NCBI GenBank assembly: GCA_028023455.1
Contig: JAQFVV010006273.1
Coordinates: 4,943,128-5,007,127 of the forward strand
DNA length: 64,000 bases
Reading direction: 5' to 3'
DNA from: Epiperipatus broadwayi
Lineage: Eukaryota; Onychophora; Udeonychophora; Euonychophora; Peripatidae
Made by a program: the position numbers and the translations under genes. The notes under the pieces were generated by a model. The model worked only from the letters and a program-made list of their open reading frames with translations, was not told where the DNA came from and made no database searches. Positions 1 through 13,242 of the stretch are shown here, one piece after another (position 1 is the stretch's first letter; each line of letters starts with the position of its first letter).

Positions 1-3000
1 TTTTGGTTTACATATTTCCAGTTCATGTTGAACTCATTTCATAAAAGAAATAAAATTTATTTAAAACATCAAACCGAGTTTGGATTCATTATTGAACCTT
101 ATGAAGATGTCTACTCATTTATAATAACACAACAAACGTTTGTATAGCAATTTTACATTATTTAAATTATAATACAATAAAAGTACTAAAAGTAAATTAG
201 ATTATTTAATAAATAAAAACTTATTATCTAATTTTTTAGTTTACAAAACACATCTACAAAAAATAATATTTTAAATATACTTTTAAAGTTCCAAATAATC
301 CAACAATGACCATTTTCCATCTAATTTTACTGGGCCTTTAATCATAATTAAACATTTGTTTATATTTCCCTGAACATATAAAGTTTCATAACATTTTATT
401 TCTTTGTACTTTTTAATATATTTTACTATTTAAATTTTTTAAATAATTCATTCTATGACTGGCATATAATATAGGAATACAAATGAATAATCACAAACAA
501 ATAAATAACAAATCAGCATCAGAATTCAATATATGTAAAAATAAGTTATAAAAATGGGCAACACAAACAATTATCATTAGGAAACAATAGTCAATCTTTG
601 TGACTAGATTTAAAAGAAACTTACCAAAAAGTCTTAGGCTAATTCTCATCTAGTTTATGCATAATTTGAGGCATAGTATTATAAAAGCAATCATCAAAAT
701 TTCAGCTACACATATATATATATATATGTTAAAACAACTATAAAAGTAATCCTATATCAAGAATTCTAAAATTATGATATCAATACTGATCATCATCAAA
801 GTTAAGACCATTTGGTGCCCAGAATGTACTGGCCTTCATTAGATTAGTGATTATCTTTGAAAAACATATAAACAAAATAAGTGGAAATAAACCAAAACTT
901 TTATTACCTTAGCACAATATAAATAATTCTAAAGAAAAATACATAGATATACTCTTATACAAACAAATATATATTTAGATTTGGAATCACATAAACTCTC
1001 ATGATAGTGGACAAGAGAGAATACAAACAATGTATTCTAGCATTAAAGAATTTCAATGAAACAAATTAATGACAATTAAATTTATTGACTAAAAATAAAA
1101 GATCTACCATTTAATTCAAATAAATCCTTCTGATTTTGATTAACAAATATCAGATATAGCCATAAATGACAAAGTAAACTATTTAAAGTTTAATGCATAG
1201 ATATATAAATATCCATAAATATTAAATAACCGTATGCACACATGTGCATGTCTAATAATAATTAAAAATTCCAATCATTAATAAACAAAAAATAATCTAT
1301 TTTAACCAAATATAAGAAATTAAAAATTATACACATATATATACACATAATATTTTAATTATTAATTTAAATTATCTTTATATTGCAAACTGTTATTTAA
1401 AAATCTTAAATTTGTAAACAATTTTTTATGTTACAAAAACCTTTCTTTTTGTTGAAAGTTATTTTCTAAATTGAAACATATTTTTCTTATAAATGACAAA
1501 ATAATATTTTAAGAAAATATACTTAGAGTTTCTATTTTTTAGTAGATCTTTCATTGATCAGTCACTTTTTTTTCGGCTCATTTTATTTAAAAGTTGCTTA
1601 CATCCAGAGATTGTAAAAAACATTCACTCTAAAAAAAGTGAAATAAAATGACTGATAGTTTTTTCAATATCCAACCTTTTTAACTAATAGCATTATATAT
1701 ATATGTATTTTACCATTAGTTATTTTTTTATTTATATGGCTACAATTATATATGATACAACATATATATGATTGATAATAGATTTTTTCCCTATACTTCA
1801 TATATACATAAGTAGTGTATAAATAAAATATGGCATAAGAATCTCTGAAATGGGTTTACTTTTTGATTACCAAGTAGTCAAGATAAATGACAGTAGTTGT
1901 CAATACAGTATAGTTCTTCTAATATCCAAATTTACCAATAGTTAGTGATAGTTTGATACACACACATGAACTATGAAGTACACATAGTAGACGATGTGCT
2001 ACTTCTCAGAAAGTTCAAATTGGATCAATACTGAGACTAGCTACTATCCTTCCATTTAAGCGTTTTTTTATCATACTGTCCAATCTAATACTGATTAATT
2101 ATTCCAAATCCATTATTTATAGTGATATAAAGAAATTTAAATACAAGTTAATTAAATATTTTTTTCCTTATTAATAAAAACAAAGTATAAACTAAATTAC
2201 TATTGTTCTGTTTTATAATTTACATTCATCAAAAACAATAATAAATTACATTTTTTAAATTTTTTACTTAAAAAAATGTGTATTACAAAAAAATTCTAAT
2301 TTTAGACAATATTTTAAATTTTTATTACATCAAAAATTTAGATTTTTATCAAAATCACAATTAAAGGTCTTTTTACATTTGGTTTTAAATTATTTACAGC
2401 ACATTAAAAATATCAAATTATATATATTCCAATTTTTTTCTGTGTTCATTTCTATTTTTTCTTTAAAGCTATATTGTGTGCCATGAAGTCAATCAATTTC
2501 ATTATTTCTACTTTTGGGGAAAAGAAAAAAAATTAAACATTTCTATACATAAATATTTTTTTAAGCATGATATTTATTGCCTTAGCTTATTTTTCAGCTG
2601 TCATTTCTGAACAGTTTCTATTTTGTAATTACTTTGTCATATAATCACTTTTGATATTGCACAAATCCAATGTTTTAAATATATATAAGATTTCATCTTT
2701 TGGGCTCATGAATGTATCCATAAAATTTGTTTGTAATTAATATTAAAGGATTTGAAATGTCTTGGTCACTACAACATGTGCTAAATGCCTTAATTATACC
2801 AGATCAGGATTTATCCATGTTTTAATAATGAACAAGTTTTTTCTATAAGTTAATTTAGGCAATATATTTTATATTAAAATATAGTTGAAAAATATATTGA
2901 GACATCACTCAGCTCATTTTTTAATTAAATGTCAATTAATGAGTTAAGGCTTAAATATATATGATGATGATGAAAATTACAATTATTAATATTGCATCTA

Positions 3001-3043
3001 CAAACACATACATTCTTTCTCTCTATATATATATATATATAAA
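1..3043. other. AT-rich non-coding DNA
   Basis: No coding region, RNA gene or recognisable transposon protein is visible here. The stretch is dominated by A/T runs with short TA tracts (for example near 713-727 and 3022-3041) and TGATGA near 2960. It could be intron or intergenic DNA of an AT-rich animal genome. Confidence 0.6.
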
Positions 3044-3243
3044 ATAATAAAACTAATAAATATGATAATTAACTATTATATATAGCCTTTTGAAACAAAG
3101 CACTTTTGATTAATTCCTTAAGCCTACTCAACTGCTGTTAAATTTGATGACCATTGAGAAGGGTTGAGGAATTAACCAAAAGTGCTTTAAATCAAAAGGT
3201 TGTATATAATAGTTAATTATCACTATATTTATTAGTTTTATTG
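3044..3243. mobile_element. Hairpin MITE, about 200 bp
   Basis: The two halves are inverted copies of each other. The left arm reads AATAAAACTAATAAATATG and goes on through AAGCACTTTTGATTAATTCC; the right arm is the reverse complement with scattered changes and ends TATTTATTAGTTTTATTG. The arms are about 75 bp around a short centre. There is no ORF. A single arm-like copy lies at about 26928-27040 and a weaker one near 32890-32945, so this is a dispersed family. The structure fits a foldback MITE; the superfamily cannot be told because the target-site duplication is unclear in this TA-rich site. Confidence 0.7.
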
Positions 3244-5611
3244 TAACTACAATTAGTTTTTTAATTAGTTGAAATCTTAAACTAAAATTAACCTTAATTG
3301 TAATGGGTAGTTTGATAATTTATTTTAAAAGATGAAATGATTTTAAAGAAAGAAATATAAAGTCATGAATAAATATTTGAATTATATAATATTTAACTTT
3401 AAAAAAATTACAAAATAATAATTAAATAATATTTTTAAATTATCATACATTTACATTTTATTTGTAAAATAGGATGTGTATACTGCTAAAAATAGAAAGC
3501 ATCCTGTAAATTAACTACAACATATATTAATTTGTATTTTTAAATATTAGTATATTAAATTTTAAAGGGTTAATTTTTGTTTACTATGTATTGTAATAGA
3601 ATAAAATGTTTTTCTACAAGCTTGGATTGCTTTTTATAACAATTTAAAGGTGATGACAAAATAATATTTATTATCCTTAAACTTTGGGAATAATTTGTAA
3701 AGATTGGATATAACAGGGCCATGATAGAGTAATCCTGTTTAATAATGACCTGCAAATTGTGATGCCATTTTTAACAGAATAAATGTGTGTGTGTGTGTGT
3801 TAACCATTATCCTAGATCCACTGGCTTGGGTGGCCTTTGTAACAGATCAAAAATATGCAATGGGAAATAATAAATCTAATATAGCCTGAATAAAATATAG
3901 TCCAGTTATTAGTTGCCTTATATAACAGAATGCATATAAATGATGACTTTAGGCTATAGTTATAATAGTCTGTTAAAGTTCATTACATTTAAAATCAAGG
4001 GTCTATTTAGTTTTTTAAAGTATCTTTACCTAGGTTTCATTTGTGTGTATTTTTCAATTGTTTGGTCTTTTGGTTCCATCAATGGTCCCAAGGCTTGTCT
4101 TCATTTCTTTGGCTCAATAATGGGAGAGAATGTATGCCACACCATCTCCTTTAGGGCTTAGGCATTTGTTCTGGACATTGACTCCAGGTGAGTCCAGTTG
4201 ATTTTAGCAGAGGATGTATTTGCATGAAGTTGTCAAACATTATTATGATGTTCTGTGGCTTCTGCATTGATGTTGCCCACAACAGTAAATGGCTGGCTTA
4301 CTACAGCATTTACAGTTTCCAAATATCTGGATCTTTGGTTGTTTGGATTCTCAATGAAAAACTCTGAGAATGCATTCTGTATTCTGATTGAACTGAATAA
4401 TAATAATTTGAACTCAATAGCAATAATCCAAACTGACTTACAATTTGAAAATCAGGCTAGTTCCATCACAAAATGAAGGCCATAATTATTCAATCACAAA
4501 ATTCAGACCAGACTGATTTGTAGATTGAAGATCAGACTAATATTAATATGGAGTTATGACTTTTTCTACCCTTTTCTCTCCCACTGTTTTAATTTCTTAT
4601 CATTATTTTTTAAATTTGATCATAAGTTAAGTCTGTTTTTCATTACAATTTATATTTTATCTAATCTCTTTCTTAGATTAATCTATTATCTCATCGATAG
4701 TTTAATTAGTTTGTAGTTATTTCAATTATTAATTTCAATTTCATTAACAACTAGTATTCTTGCAAATTTAATTCCATTCCAAAACTTATACTAATTAATT
4801 TTTATTCTGTTTTCACATTTGCTTATTTTAATTCATAAAAAGGCACTTTTAAATTATTATTTCTAATTCTTTTATATTTTCTCCTACCCACTTTTCAATA
4901 AAACTTTATTATTTTTTAAAAAAAAATTATAAGCAATCTTTGTTTTTATTTTTAAAACTATGTTTTAAAACCACTCCTTAACTAATTATAACTTTTTGAC
5001 TATTCTCATTTCTATTAATAATTTAATTATTTATTTTTAAATTGCAAATATGTAATGTTAGTACATATGTTTGTTTCATAACACTAGTGTTACAATATGT
5101 AGACAAATTATTCTTTCAAATGATAGTTATTTCATTTATATGACATTATACATAGAAGTACTAGTTTATATTCATGATGGTATGAAGACATATTGTATCA
5201 TAAATGAGTATTATCCCAAAATATTATGAATAAATAGATACTAGCTGAGAAATTAAACTGATTCATGTATTAGTTAAAATTGATCAATTTATCTAATAAA
5301 ATTACACAGAAATGTAGATATGACTCTTGTACACCTTTGAACATTTGCATTCAGTCTTTAAAATATAGATAACATCCATTTTAAAAGACAGAAAATTCTA
5401 ATGATTTATAATGTAATGAAGTAATTTTGATGATTTTTCTTTTTATAATCTATTCTTCTTTTCCATAAAAAATTATTAACATGCTGCTGTGTTCATGGAT
5501 AGATAATGTTGCTTTTTACCCCTCCATTTTATTCAGTTAACTATATACATTTAAAGTATAAAATAAAATCATATAAATAAATTTATATGTGCATCTATTT
5601 AAAGTCAAAAT

Positions 5612-5692
5612 GAGAGAGAGAGAGAGGGAGAGAGGGAGGGGGAGAGGGAGAGGAAGGGGGAGAGGGAGAGGGAGAGGGAGAGAGAGAGAGAG
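5612..5692. repeat. GA-rich microsatellite
   Basis: An imperfect purine-only tract of GAGAGA and GAGGGA units about 80 bp long. It is pure R on the plus strand, so triplex or slipped structures are possible. No gene is attached to it. Confidence 0.9.
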
Positions 5693-7292
5693 TTAGTTTA
5701 AATTATTCAGTTCTATTTATAAAATTTTTCATTAAAATCAATGTAACTATAACAAACCTCTATATTTACTCTTTAAAAAATTTCAGGCAGCATCTATCTA
5801 ATAATATTTATAATATTATATGACAAATAAAAACAAATATCTTAGATTATTATATATAACAAAAATTTATGTTTTACAAGACCAATACTATTTTTCATTC
5901 TAATATAAATTCAACAATTGTCACTACATCTCCATTGCATTACACTAGAAATATATATATATTATACATACCCCCCCCGTATAATATTACACAAATAAAA
6001 TGAGCAAATGTATTTGAACTATAAATAATTTATTTGTATTGCTTATAATTTGCTATTGCAAATGCAGTAACAGAAAGGAAACATATAACAATAATAATAA
6101 TAATTTTATTCAAACTATATGCTTTATTATTTACATATTCATTGTCTTTTTTTAAAATGAATAAAGTAATTTACAATCTTACAATACAATTAATAATAAA
6201 CAATTTTATGTCAATAATATTGTCATCTTAGCAACACAGTTCAATGCTTCACATGTTAGCATATATACCAACAAAATCAAACAAAAAAAAATTATGACTG
6301 ATATTTCACCATATACCGAAACTCATCTCAAATTTCAGTCAGTACAATATATATATATAATAATAAACCTGATTTTCCACAAAGCTAAATGGTTTATAAA
6401 TGTAATTGTATGATAGCAGCTTATATTTATCTAAACCTTGAATTTTCAATTTAATTGTCAAAGCAATAGTTAGTATGTATAACATTCTGAATAAGAGATA
6501 GGCAAAATAATCATTGATGACTTTCATTTTATATTTAGTTTTTGTATTATGCATATATATATATATATATAGTATATTATAGATCAACAGAGAGAGAACC
6601 CCACCTTATATCTCCAAACTCAATCAGTTTAAAAACCTGTTAACAACTGTTTTCTTTTTGATTCTATAGACTTAATTAAAACATTTTAATAATTAGAGCT
6701 CGGATTTAAAACACTTTTATATTGTTAAACATAAGGTTAAAGTTAAACATTTTTCTTCTTAATTAATTAAAATAAGATTACAACAGTAATATAATATTTT
6801 TTTGTAAACTTACACTTAACATACAGTATAGGTTCAAAAATAATTTTATGAATAAAATTTATTTTTAATCTCATTTTATGTATAGACATATTGAAAACAA
6901 CTTTTATAATTATATGTAAATTTTAAAAGTACATGTTTGTTTGTACAAAAATAGTTTTCTTTCTTTTGTTGCATTAGAAATTTATATTTTCATCCCCCAA
7001 AAAAGAAGAAATAAACAATATTATAAAATATCAAAAATATTATCTACTTAATGAATATTTAGGTCATTCCCAACTTCCCTTATAGAAATAACTTTTGTAT
7101 GTATTCATTTTTATCTTTAAATATACATCTTTACCCCACTTATCAAGAAACTTAGTTCCCCAAAACAAAACAAAAAAAAGCAAGGAGAGTCTAGGAAAAG
7201 CAAGGGCATTGATTTCTATGGATAAAAATGTATCTCATTCCTGTGAAAAAAATATACCATAAATTGTGTATCCTGCATTAACAATTTAACCT

Positions 7293-7293
7293 A

Positions 7294-7319
<26 letters not shown>
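7293..7319. repeat. (TA)n microsatellite
   Basis: A perfect alternating AT run of about 26 bp in non-coding DNA. Confidence 0.9.
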
Positions 7320-7325
<6 letters not shown>

Positions 7326-9860
7326 ATATCATAATGTGCATTGTATATGTGTAAACTGTGCTATATATATTAACAAGATATGCACTTAAAATATATATGT
7401 AAGATAATGCAAATTAAATCTAAATAAAAAGCAAAAAAAAAACAAAAACACCTAGCTTAAAATTAAATTTTCATATAATCCATCCATTCAGCACTTAACA
7501 TCATCAAGTTTTCTGACTTATAGGTTTTTTTAGTCTAGGAGTCTATTATTATCTTTTAATACTTTTGATAATCTTATTGTTTTGGAAGAAGTATATCAGG
7601 CATTCTAATGATTTCTAGAGAAAAAAGCTTAGAATGAATAGTTGATTTGCTTCTTTCATTTTTTTATTTAACATATTATAAGATCTCATTTATTGACTTG
7701 AGTCTTTTTAGATTTTATGGAGCTTTCCATGTCAGTGTCAAATTTTTTAAAAATGCTGTTTATGATATTATGATACAATATAATTTTTTTTATTTTTTAA
7801 TACTCAAGATTTTCTTTATAGGCTTGTTAATTTTATTTACGTCATTTCTTTTTTCTTCACCATATTGCTTTTATTTTTCTTTAGTTCATTTTTCCATGTG
7901 TGATTACAAACCTTTACAATGTTACCATTATTAATTTCTTATTGAAATCTTTATTAAAAGTACTCATAAAATGCTAAATTTCTTATTAAAATGGGTACAT
8001 TTTGAAGATTGCAATGATTTTTGATTCATAGATTTAAGAAGTGATCAGTGATTTTAGTTGCTGCTACAATTCCACTTAAAAATGTGTGTAGCTGTATACT
8101 TAAAATAGTTAATATCTCTAGAGAGAAAGTGTGGTTTTATTGTGAAAACATGCAGAAAAATGAATGAAGAAAGGGAGAATAAATTTGTAATTGACAACTT
8201 TTTGTGTTCTTCTGCAAAGTTGTTAATCATTACATTGAAAAGAACACATACCAAAATTTTCTTTTTTAAAATTTATAGTCTTATATTATTAATGTAAAAT
8301 TATTTAAAGTTAAAAAAGCAATGATTAATAGCATACTTACCTAAATTGAAATGAATATAAAGACTTGTTATTTATAAAAAGTGGAATAGCTCTGAATTTA
8401 AACTGCAAAGTTAATTTTAAAAAAAAATCTGACATATTAATAAAAAAAAAAGGTATCTAAGGCATTCTGTGCTTATATATTATAATGAATATTTAGATTT
8501 TATTTTATAGTATGTAATATGCAGATATAAATAAATAGAACTTTATATACAGAAATGCTAGTTACAAGTTTTCTTGTGGCATAAGATGTTACATTTTATT
8601 ATGTGCAACAGCTATTTTTTTGGAATAACTTTGCATTTTTTCTAATAATACATTGTGTTTAATGCCAGAAATTTGGATTATTTAAATAAAATTTAAATAC
8701 TGAAACCTTCCCAGTTTAATTGTATTGCCTTTTTAACATACAAAATTTATTATTAAATGCATAAGGTGTAAAATAATTTCCCTCCTTTCTTTGTTTTTTT
8801 TTTTTTAACAAAAATATGTTGAGGATAATACCATATTTGATTTGACTGAAATAAACATTCATATAGGTCTTAATTTAAAATTGTTTAGCAAAATATTTTA
8901 GTTAATATTTACACAGTTCATAATTTAAAATTAATTATTTATAATATATCAATATTTATTTTTAGTTTTATGCTGAATGAAACTTGTTTATTCATTTTAG
9001 TACTATAATTTTTTAAGTTTGCAACAATGTTACCATTATCTTGGATATGTCTGAAATAGATTATAAGATTATGATTTAAAATCAAGAAAATAAATATTTT
9101 TAATTTAGATTTAGTAAATTTTGATGATATAAAGTTGATAAGAATATTGTATAATTCATGAAATCATTGTTTTCTTCTCCACTATTTTCTTATAAAATTA
9201 TTTTAGATTTAAAATGATTACAGTTTTAATTCAAAATTAGTTGACTGAATACTTTAGTTAACTTAATACCCAACTTAAAATTAATACTACAGTACATGAT
9301 TAAAATTTATTTTAATTTAATGCTGATTGAAAGTTGCATTGTCTTTGATATTGTATCTGTTTAAATTTGAAATAATGACTTCTTTAGTTTATTATGTCTG
9401 AAATAAATTTTAATATTATGATTTACTCTTATATTTAATAACTTTGATCATGTAAAGTTAATTACTAATTGCATAATGCATGAAATCAATTTTTTCTCTT
9501 TTAAATAATTTGTCATTATTTTAATAAATTTTTTAATTACAATGCTCATAATATTTCCCACAAGAAAAATACCATTAATAAAAATTTTAATCTATAAAAA
9601 TGAGTAAATGTACAGTTTCTATGGTAATGTTACAAATTTTAAAATATAATCTTAATTTATTTGGTTGTTGTATATGATTGAAATAGACTTTTGATTTCTT
9701 ATTGTACTAATTAAAGCAATTTTTTTATTTTTGTACTCATTAACTTTTACTTTAGATATATCATTAAGAATATATTGATTGTTTTGCAAGGACACTGGAT
9801 GAAAATCCAATTAAATACTGTATATTAATTGTATTTTAATTTTATAATTAAAATATATAA

Positions 9861-11544
9861 TATAACAGGGCTGAATTCAAATCCTGTTCTAAGTCAGTGG
9901 GTAATACTACCGAGCATACATATCTAATTAAATCAAGTGAAATATTAAATAAATTGTTATTTTTCTTTTTTGTTGTGGTCTTGTATGCGAGCGCATATAT
10001 ATGTATTTAAGTAAGTAAATAAAAACAGATTGAAATATAAGAGGGATGGGGGATTATATGGTTTGTGCTCTGATATTTATTTATATGCGTGTTTATATTG
10101 CTGCATGAGTGAGTAAATGTAATAATTTTGTAAAAAGGAATAAAAGTTATTTTAATTTAAAAAGAAATATTCCAAGATGGTCGACCAAAAGAAGAATGTT
10201 ACAAATTATAAAAAAATAAATTAATTGCAAAGAAAGGACCTGAAAAGTTGCAGATTGCTATCTTGAAACAAAGACATTTTAATTAATAAAATAAAATGTT
10301 AAAAATAAGAGACAATGAACGGTCGAGTGTAGATCACAAGGTAAATTGGAAATTCCTAAGCTTAGATAAGAGAAACAAAGAAAACAAAAATATTGAAAAG
10401 ATTTTCATTTCACAAACCATGTGGTTTAATGAAAGAAGAAAGAACAATAATATAATTAATTAGAGTCGAGAAAGCTGAACTTAGAGGACTTCTATAGCTC
10501 TGATTGCCACGAGCAGGATCGTAAGAAAAAGTTAGTAAAAAGAAAAAAAGTTTATAATCGAAAAATCATGAACAGGCTGGGGTAGAAGAACAGAACAGGC
10601 CAGGCTATGCCATCCATCCTGCGGAGAGACTACTGTCACTGTAAATGTAGGAGCGAAGCCCTTCTTCAAACTATGAAAAGAACAGCCTTCACTGGATGCC
10701 ATTGATTGCCTTATGGAAATTGACCAAAGAAAGAAATCCTTTAATCGTACAGTGCAGCACAAAGCCAGTGGAAAATTGCTAATAATCTACACCCGGGTGA
10801 GATAAATGAGGTAAACCAAACATTTTCGTAAGTGATAATAACTATTTTGAATGAAAGCATGTCCTATTAAATAATGCATAAAAGAGTTAAAGTAAATGAA
10901 GAAAATGTTGAAATAATACCCTATATAAATATACTCCTTAATAGATAATGCCTGTTTAAAATTGTTTTCAAGCTATGATCTGTATTGTTGTGTATTGCAT
11001 TTATAAACTTCTGCGAGTGTATTTACTTGTGGGTTATTTAATTATTCGGGCATAAACCAATATCCAATTATGGGATTCTATGGGTTTTGTTTTATTATTT
11101 GTTTTATATTAATAAATATTAATTAGTATTATAAATTTAATTATGTGTGTTAGTGTTAATTTCTTAGAATAATATTAAAAAGCAAAAAGTAGGAAAGCAA
11201 ACGAATCGTTCATGCACTACATGCACATTTTTATATGTTCCCTCCACCTCTTTCCCACAGTCACCAACTACTACCTCTGAGTGAGCTAGCCAGAGGTACA
11301 AACTCTAACCACCAGAAATAGATACTCATCCTCTCCCAGCATAATTCTTATATATTTGTAGGTAAGATTGGTGCTTGAGATCATTATTGATGCTCATAAA
11401 TATGCTGGGCGAGTAATTAGAGGGCATCGCAAAACCAACCACATATATATGTGTTCATATTATAAATTTTTCTTAAATAAAAGAGCAAAACTTAAGTTTA
11501 AAATATGTAATAAATGTATATCAAATATATATACGTGTTTACGC
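9861..11544 (+). repeat. 5' LTR of the 9.9-15.7 kb element
   Basis: It begins TATAACAGGGCTGA and ends CGTGTTTACGC. Similarity to the 3' copy stops abruptly at ACGC, where the left copy runs into the primer binding site. The first eight bases (TATAACAG) are shared, so the exact edge is uncertain by a few bases. At about 1.68 kb it is long for a Gypsy LTR. Small ORFs inside it are not conserved protein. Confidence 0.85.
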
Positions 11545-11562
11545 TATGGCGCAACAACAAAA
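11545..11562 (+). other. Primer binding site
   Basis: TGGCGCAACAACAAAA starts two bases after the LTR edge. TGG pairs with the CCA end of a tRNA, and TGGCGC is a common Gypsy primer-site start. The tRNA species was not determined. Confidence 0.65.
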
Positions 11563-12410
11563 GAGCTTTTGAAGAGTGGAAAATAGGGGAGGGGGATAGA
11601 ATATAAGTTAGATAAGACAGTCTACTATGAAGTTGCTTTATATGTTTTTTTTATATAAAAAAAGGAAAGAAATACAGTATAAGAGCTATAAAATATAGCT
11701 TGTGTAGACGAATTATTGCTGGTAGTTTATTTTGTCTGTATTGAAATTAATTAGGTTAAAATCGCATTCAAATTAATATTTTAGTATATATGTATGTATT
11801 GAACAGTCCGTGAAAATTTTGTTGTTTGATTCGAAGAGAAATAATATTATATATGCGGGTTTTATTTTCCGTTTAAGAGTTTTCTTATTGTGTTAAATGT
11901 TTAACTGCTTTGACATGTATAAAAGTGAATAAATAAAACTTTTGTAAGTTTTTTTATTTGATATAATTAAGAATGATTAATTTTAGAAAGCAATATATTG
12001 ACTACGTTCTATATGAACTCATATATATATATCTAAACAATACATACAAATTTTTTTTTCATCCGTTTCATATATGTGTATGCGATTAGGATATTGATAT
12101 TTGTGGAACAGTTTTACCCATAAAAGAGCATATTATAAAACACTGCTAGTGCTAGAAATCTATGGATTTATTTTGAACAAGTTAATATTTTGGTTTGACA
12201 GGCAAAGTAACAAGGAAATACTAATCATCTCAGTGAAAAATAGAAAGAAAGAGATTAAGGAATAGGGTTGAAAAGGTCTAGATAGAAAAATTAGACACAG
12301 TACTTCGGGGATAGAGAGCAGGTCTGGTGCGTCTGATATGAAATAGTAATACAAAATCATTGTAATTAGTCATTATTAGAAATAGTAATAAGTATCCAAA
12401 AAGAAAGTGA

Positions 12411-12764
12411 ATGATAACCAGATCAAAGAAAAAAATGGATAAACATAAGGAAGAAAAGGAAAGAGAATGGAGTATAATCGAAATGATCATGGAAAGAGTA
12501 GACAGGAGATTTCAGGAATTAGAGGAAAGGATTGAAAAAAGGTTTCAAGAGATAGAACAAAAATTAGAAGGGAAAGCAGATAAGTGTATAACGAAAGAGA
12601 GTGAGGAAGAGCCAGTAGAGGGAGAAATTATAGATAAAGATGAGGAGTCTAGTGAAAAGAGAGTAGAAGGAAATCAGAGTGAGTGTGAAGAGAAAGAAAA
12701 ACAGGGAGATAAGGTAAAGGTAGCAGGAACACGGGAAACTAATACAAAATACGTAACTGTGTAG
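12411..12764 (+). CDS. Gag-like N-terminal coiled-coil ORF
   Basis: This is a 117-codon ORF inside the LTR element. It starts MITRSKKKMDKHKEEKE and is strongly charged. Residues about 25-55 form a heptad-like coiled coil (FQELEERIEKRFQEIEQKL), followed by an acidic Glu-rich stretch to about residue 105. The likely role is the matrix/coiled-coil part of Gag, which drives particle assembly. Past the TAG stop at 12762, the +1 reading gives a FSGQMGEAP-like start that resembles the beginning of a capsid region, suggesting that the original Gag continued and is now broken by a stop or frameshift. Capsid body and zinc knuckle are not seen. ATG choice rests on being the first in frame; it lies about 860 bp after the primer site. 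The family identity is inference from composition and position. Confidence 0.5.
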   Translation: MITRSKKKMDKHKEEKEREWSIIEMIMERVDRRFQELEERIEKRFQEIEQKLEGKADKCITKESEEEPVEGEIIDKDEESSEKRVEGNQSECEEKEKQGDKVKVAGTRETNTKYVTV

Positions 12765-12842
12765 CTAACACCAGCCAATTTATAAAGATTCAGCCATTCT
12801 CCGGTCAAATGGGAGAAGCTCCCATAGAGCACCCTGCAGAGC

Positions 12843-13133
12843 TTGAGGAGAAAAGCATCGATTGAGGAAACGGTCAAGGTGCTAGAGGCACTAGACATGA
12901 GGGCTTATGATTATGACAGGCCGATGAATCGAGAAGAAGAGCCTCACGGAGCACGAGTCATCAGATTTGGTGAAAGAGAATGGGGGTCAGATCAGAACCC
13001 ACCGGATCCCAAAAGAGAAGATAGTAGTACCCGACCAAAATGGCAGTACGTTTGTGAAAGGTGGAGACCACCAAGCAAGCCAAATTATGGTCAAGGAAAG
13101 TATTCAAATTCACAAATGCCAAAAAAGGGTTAA
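12843..13133 (+). CDS. Charged ORF in LTR element interior, unrecognised
   Basis: A 96-codon reading frame in the same phase as the coiled-coil ORF upstream, separated from it by stops. It contains ALDMRAYDYDRPMNREEEP, then Arg/Pro-rich sequence with PKWQYVCERWRPP and a Gly/Lys-rich end. The basic, Pro-rich character would fit the end of a Gag, but there is no CCHC knuckle. It overlaps the frame of the anchor-ending ORF (12967-13242), and only one of the two is likely to be genuine over the overlap. I do not recognise the family. Confidence 0.3.
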   Translation: MRRKASIEETVKVLEALDMRAYDYDRPMNREEEPHGARVIRFGEREWGSDQNPPDPKREDSSTRPKWQYVCERWRPPSKPNYGQGKYSNSQMPKKG

Positions 13134-13242
13134 TAAACAAATCACTAAAACGGACACTTGGAAAATTTTTTTATTATTATTACTAGGTGGTGGGTTAACA
13201 TTTATAATATTATTATATGGGATTTTACATGAAATTAAGTAG
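12967..13242 (+). CDS. Short ORF ending in a membrane anchor, Env-like tail
   Basis: This 91-codon frame is hydrophilic for about 65 residues and then has one strong hydrophobic segment (IFLLLLLGGGLTFIILLYG) followed by a tail of only five or six residues and a stop. A single C-terminal anchor with a tiny cytoplasmic tail just upstream of the 3' untranslated region is where the end of an Env-type glycoprotein would sit in an env-bearing LTR element. No signal peptide, cleavage site or ectodomain is present, so it would be only a remnant, joined to gag sequence by loss of pol. A non-viral membrane peptide or chance ORF is possible. Confidence 0.35.
   Translation: MVKENGGQIRTHRIPKEKIVVPDQNGSTFVKGGDHQASQIMVKESIQIHKCQKRVNKQITKTDTWKIFLLLLLGGGLTFIILLYGILHEIK

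Larger units (their letters stand above)
3244..9860. other. AT-rich non-coding DNA with simple repeats
   Basis: No gene is supported. A slightly more GC-rich patch lies at about 3830-4480; its minus-strand reading has a few protein-like stretches broken by stops, but I cannot assign a family. Small repeats include (GT)8 at 3785-3800, the purine tract at 5612-5692, TA tracts near 6550 and 7293, and an 8-C run near 5971. Confidence 0.55.

Noticed and set aside
3830-4480. Less AT-rich patch with protein-like minus-strand readings
   Set aside because: Many stops and no recognisable family motif; left as unassigned.
9866-9890. B-box-like GAGTTCAAATCC near both LTR starts
   Set aside because: No A box at the right spacing, and the context is clearly an LTR edge, so a tRNA or SINE call is not supported.
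10532-10762. Minus ORF of 76 codons inside the 5' LTR
   Set aside because: The copy in the 3' LTR differs by stops and indels; no conserved coding signal.
12160-12898. Minus-strand ORFs of 66-74 codons across the gag-like region
   Set aside because: Shadows of the plus-strand charged ORFs; Ser/Leu/Phe-rich composition is that of the complement of Lys/Glu codons.
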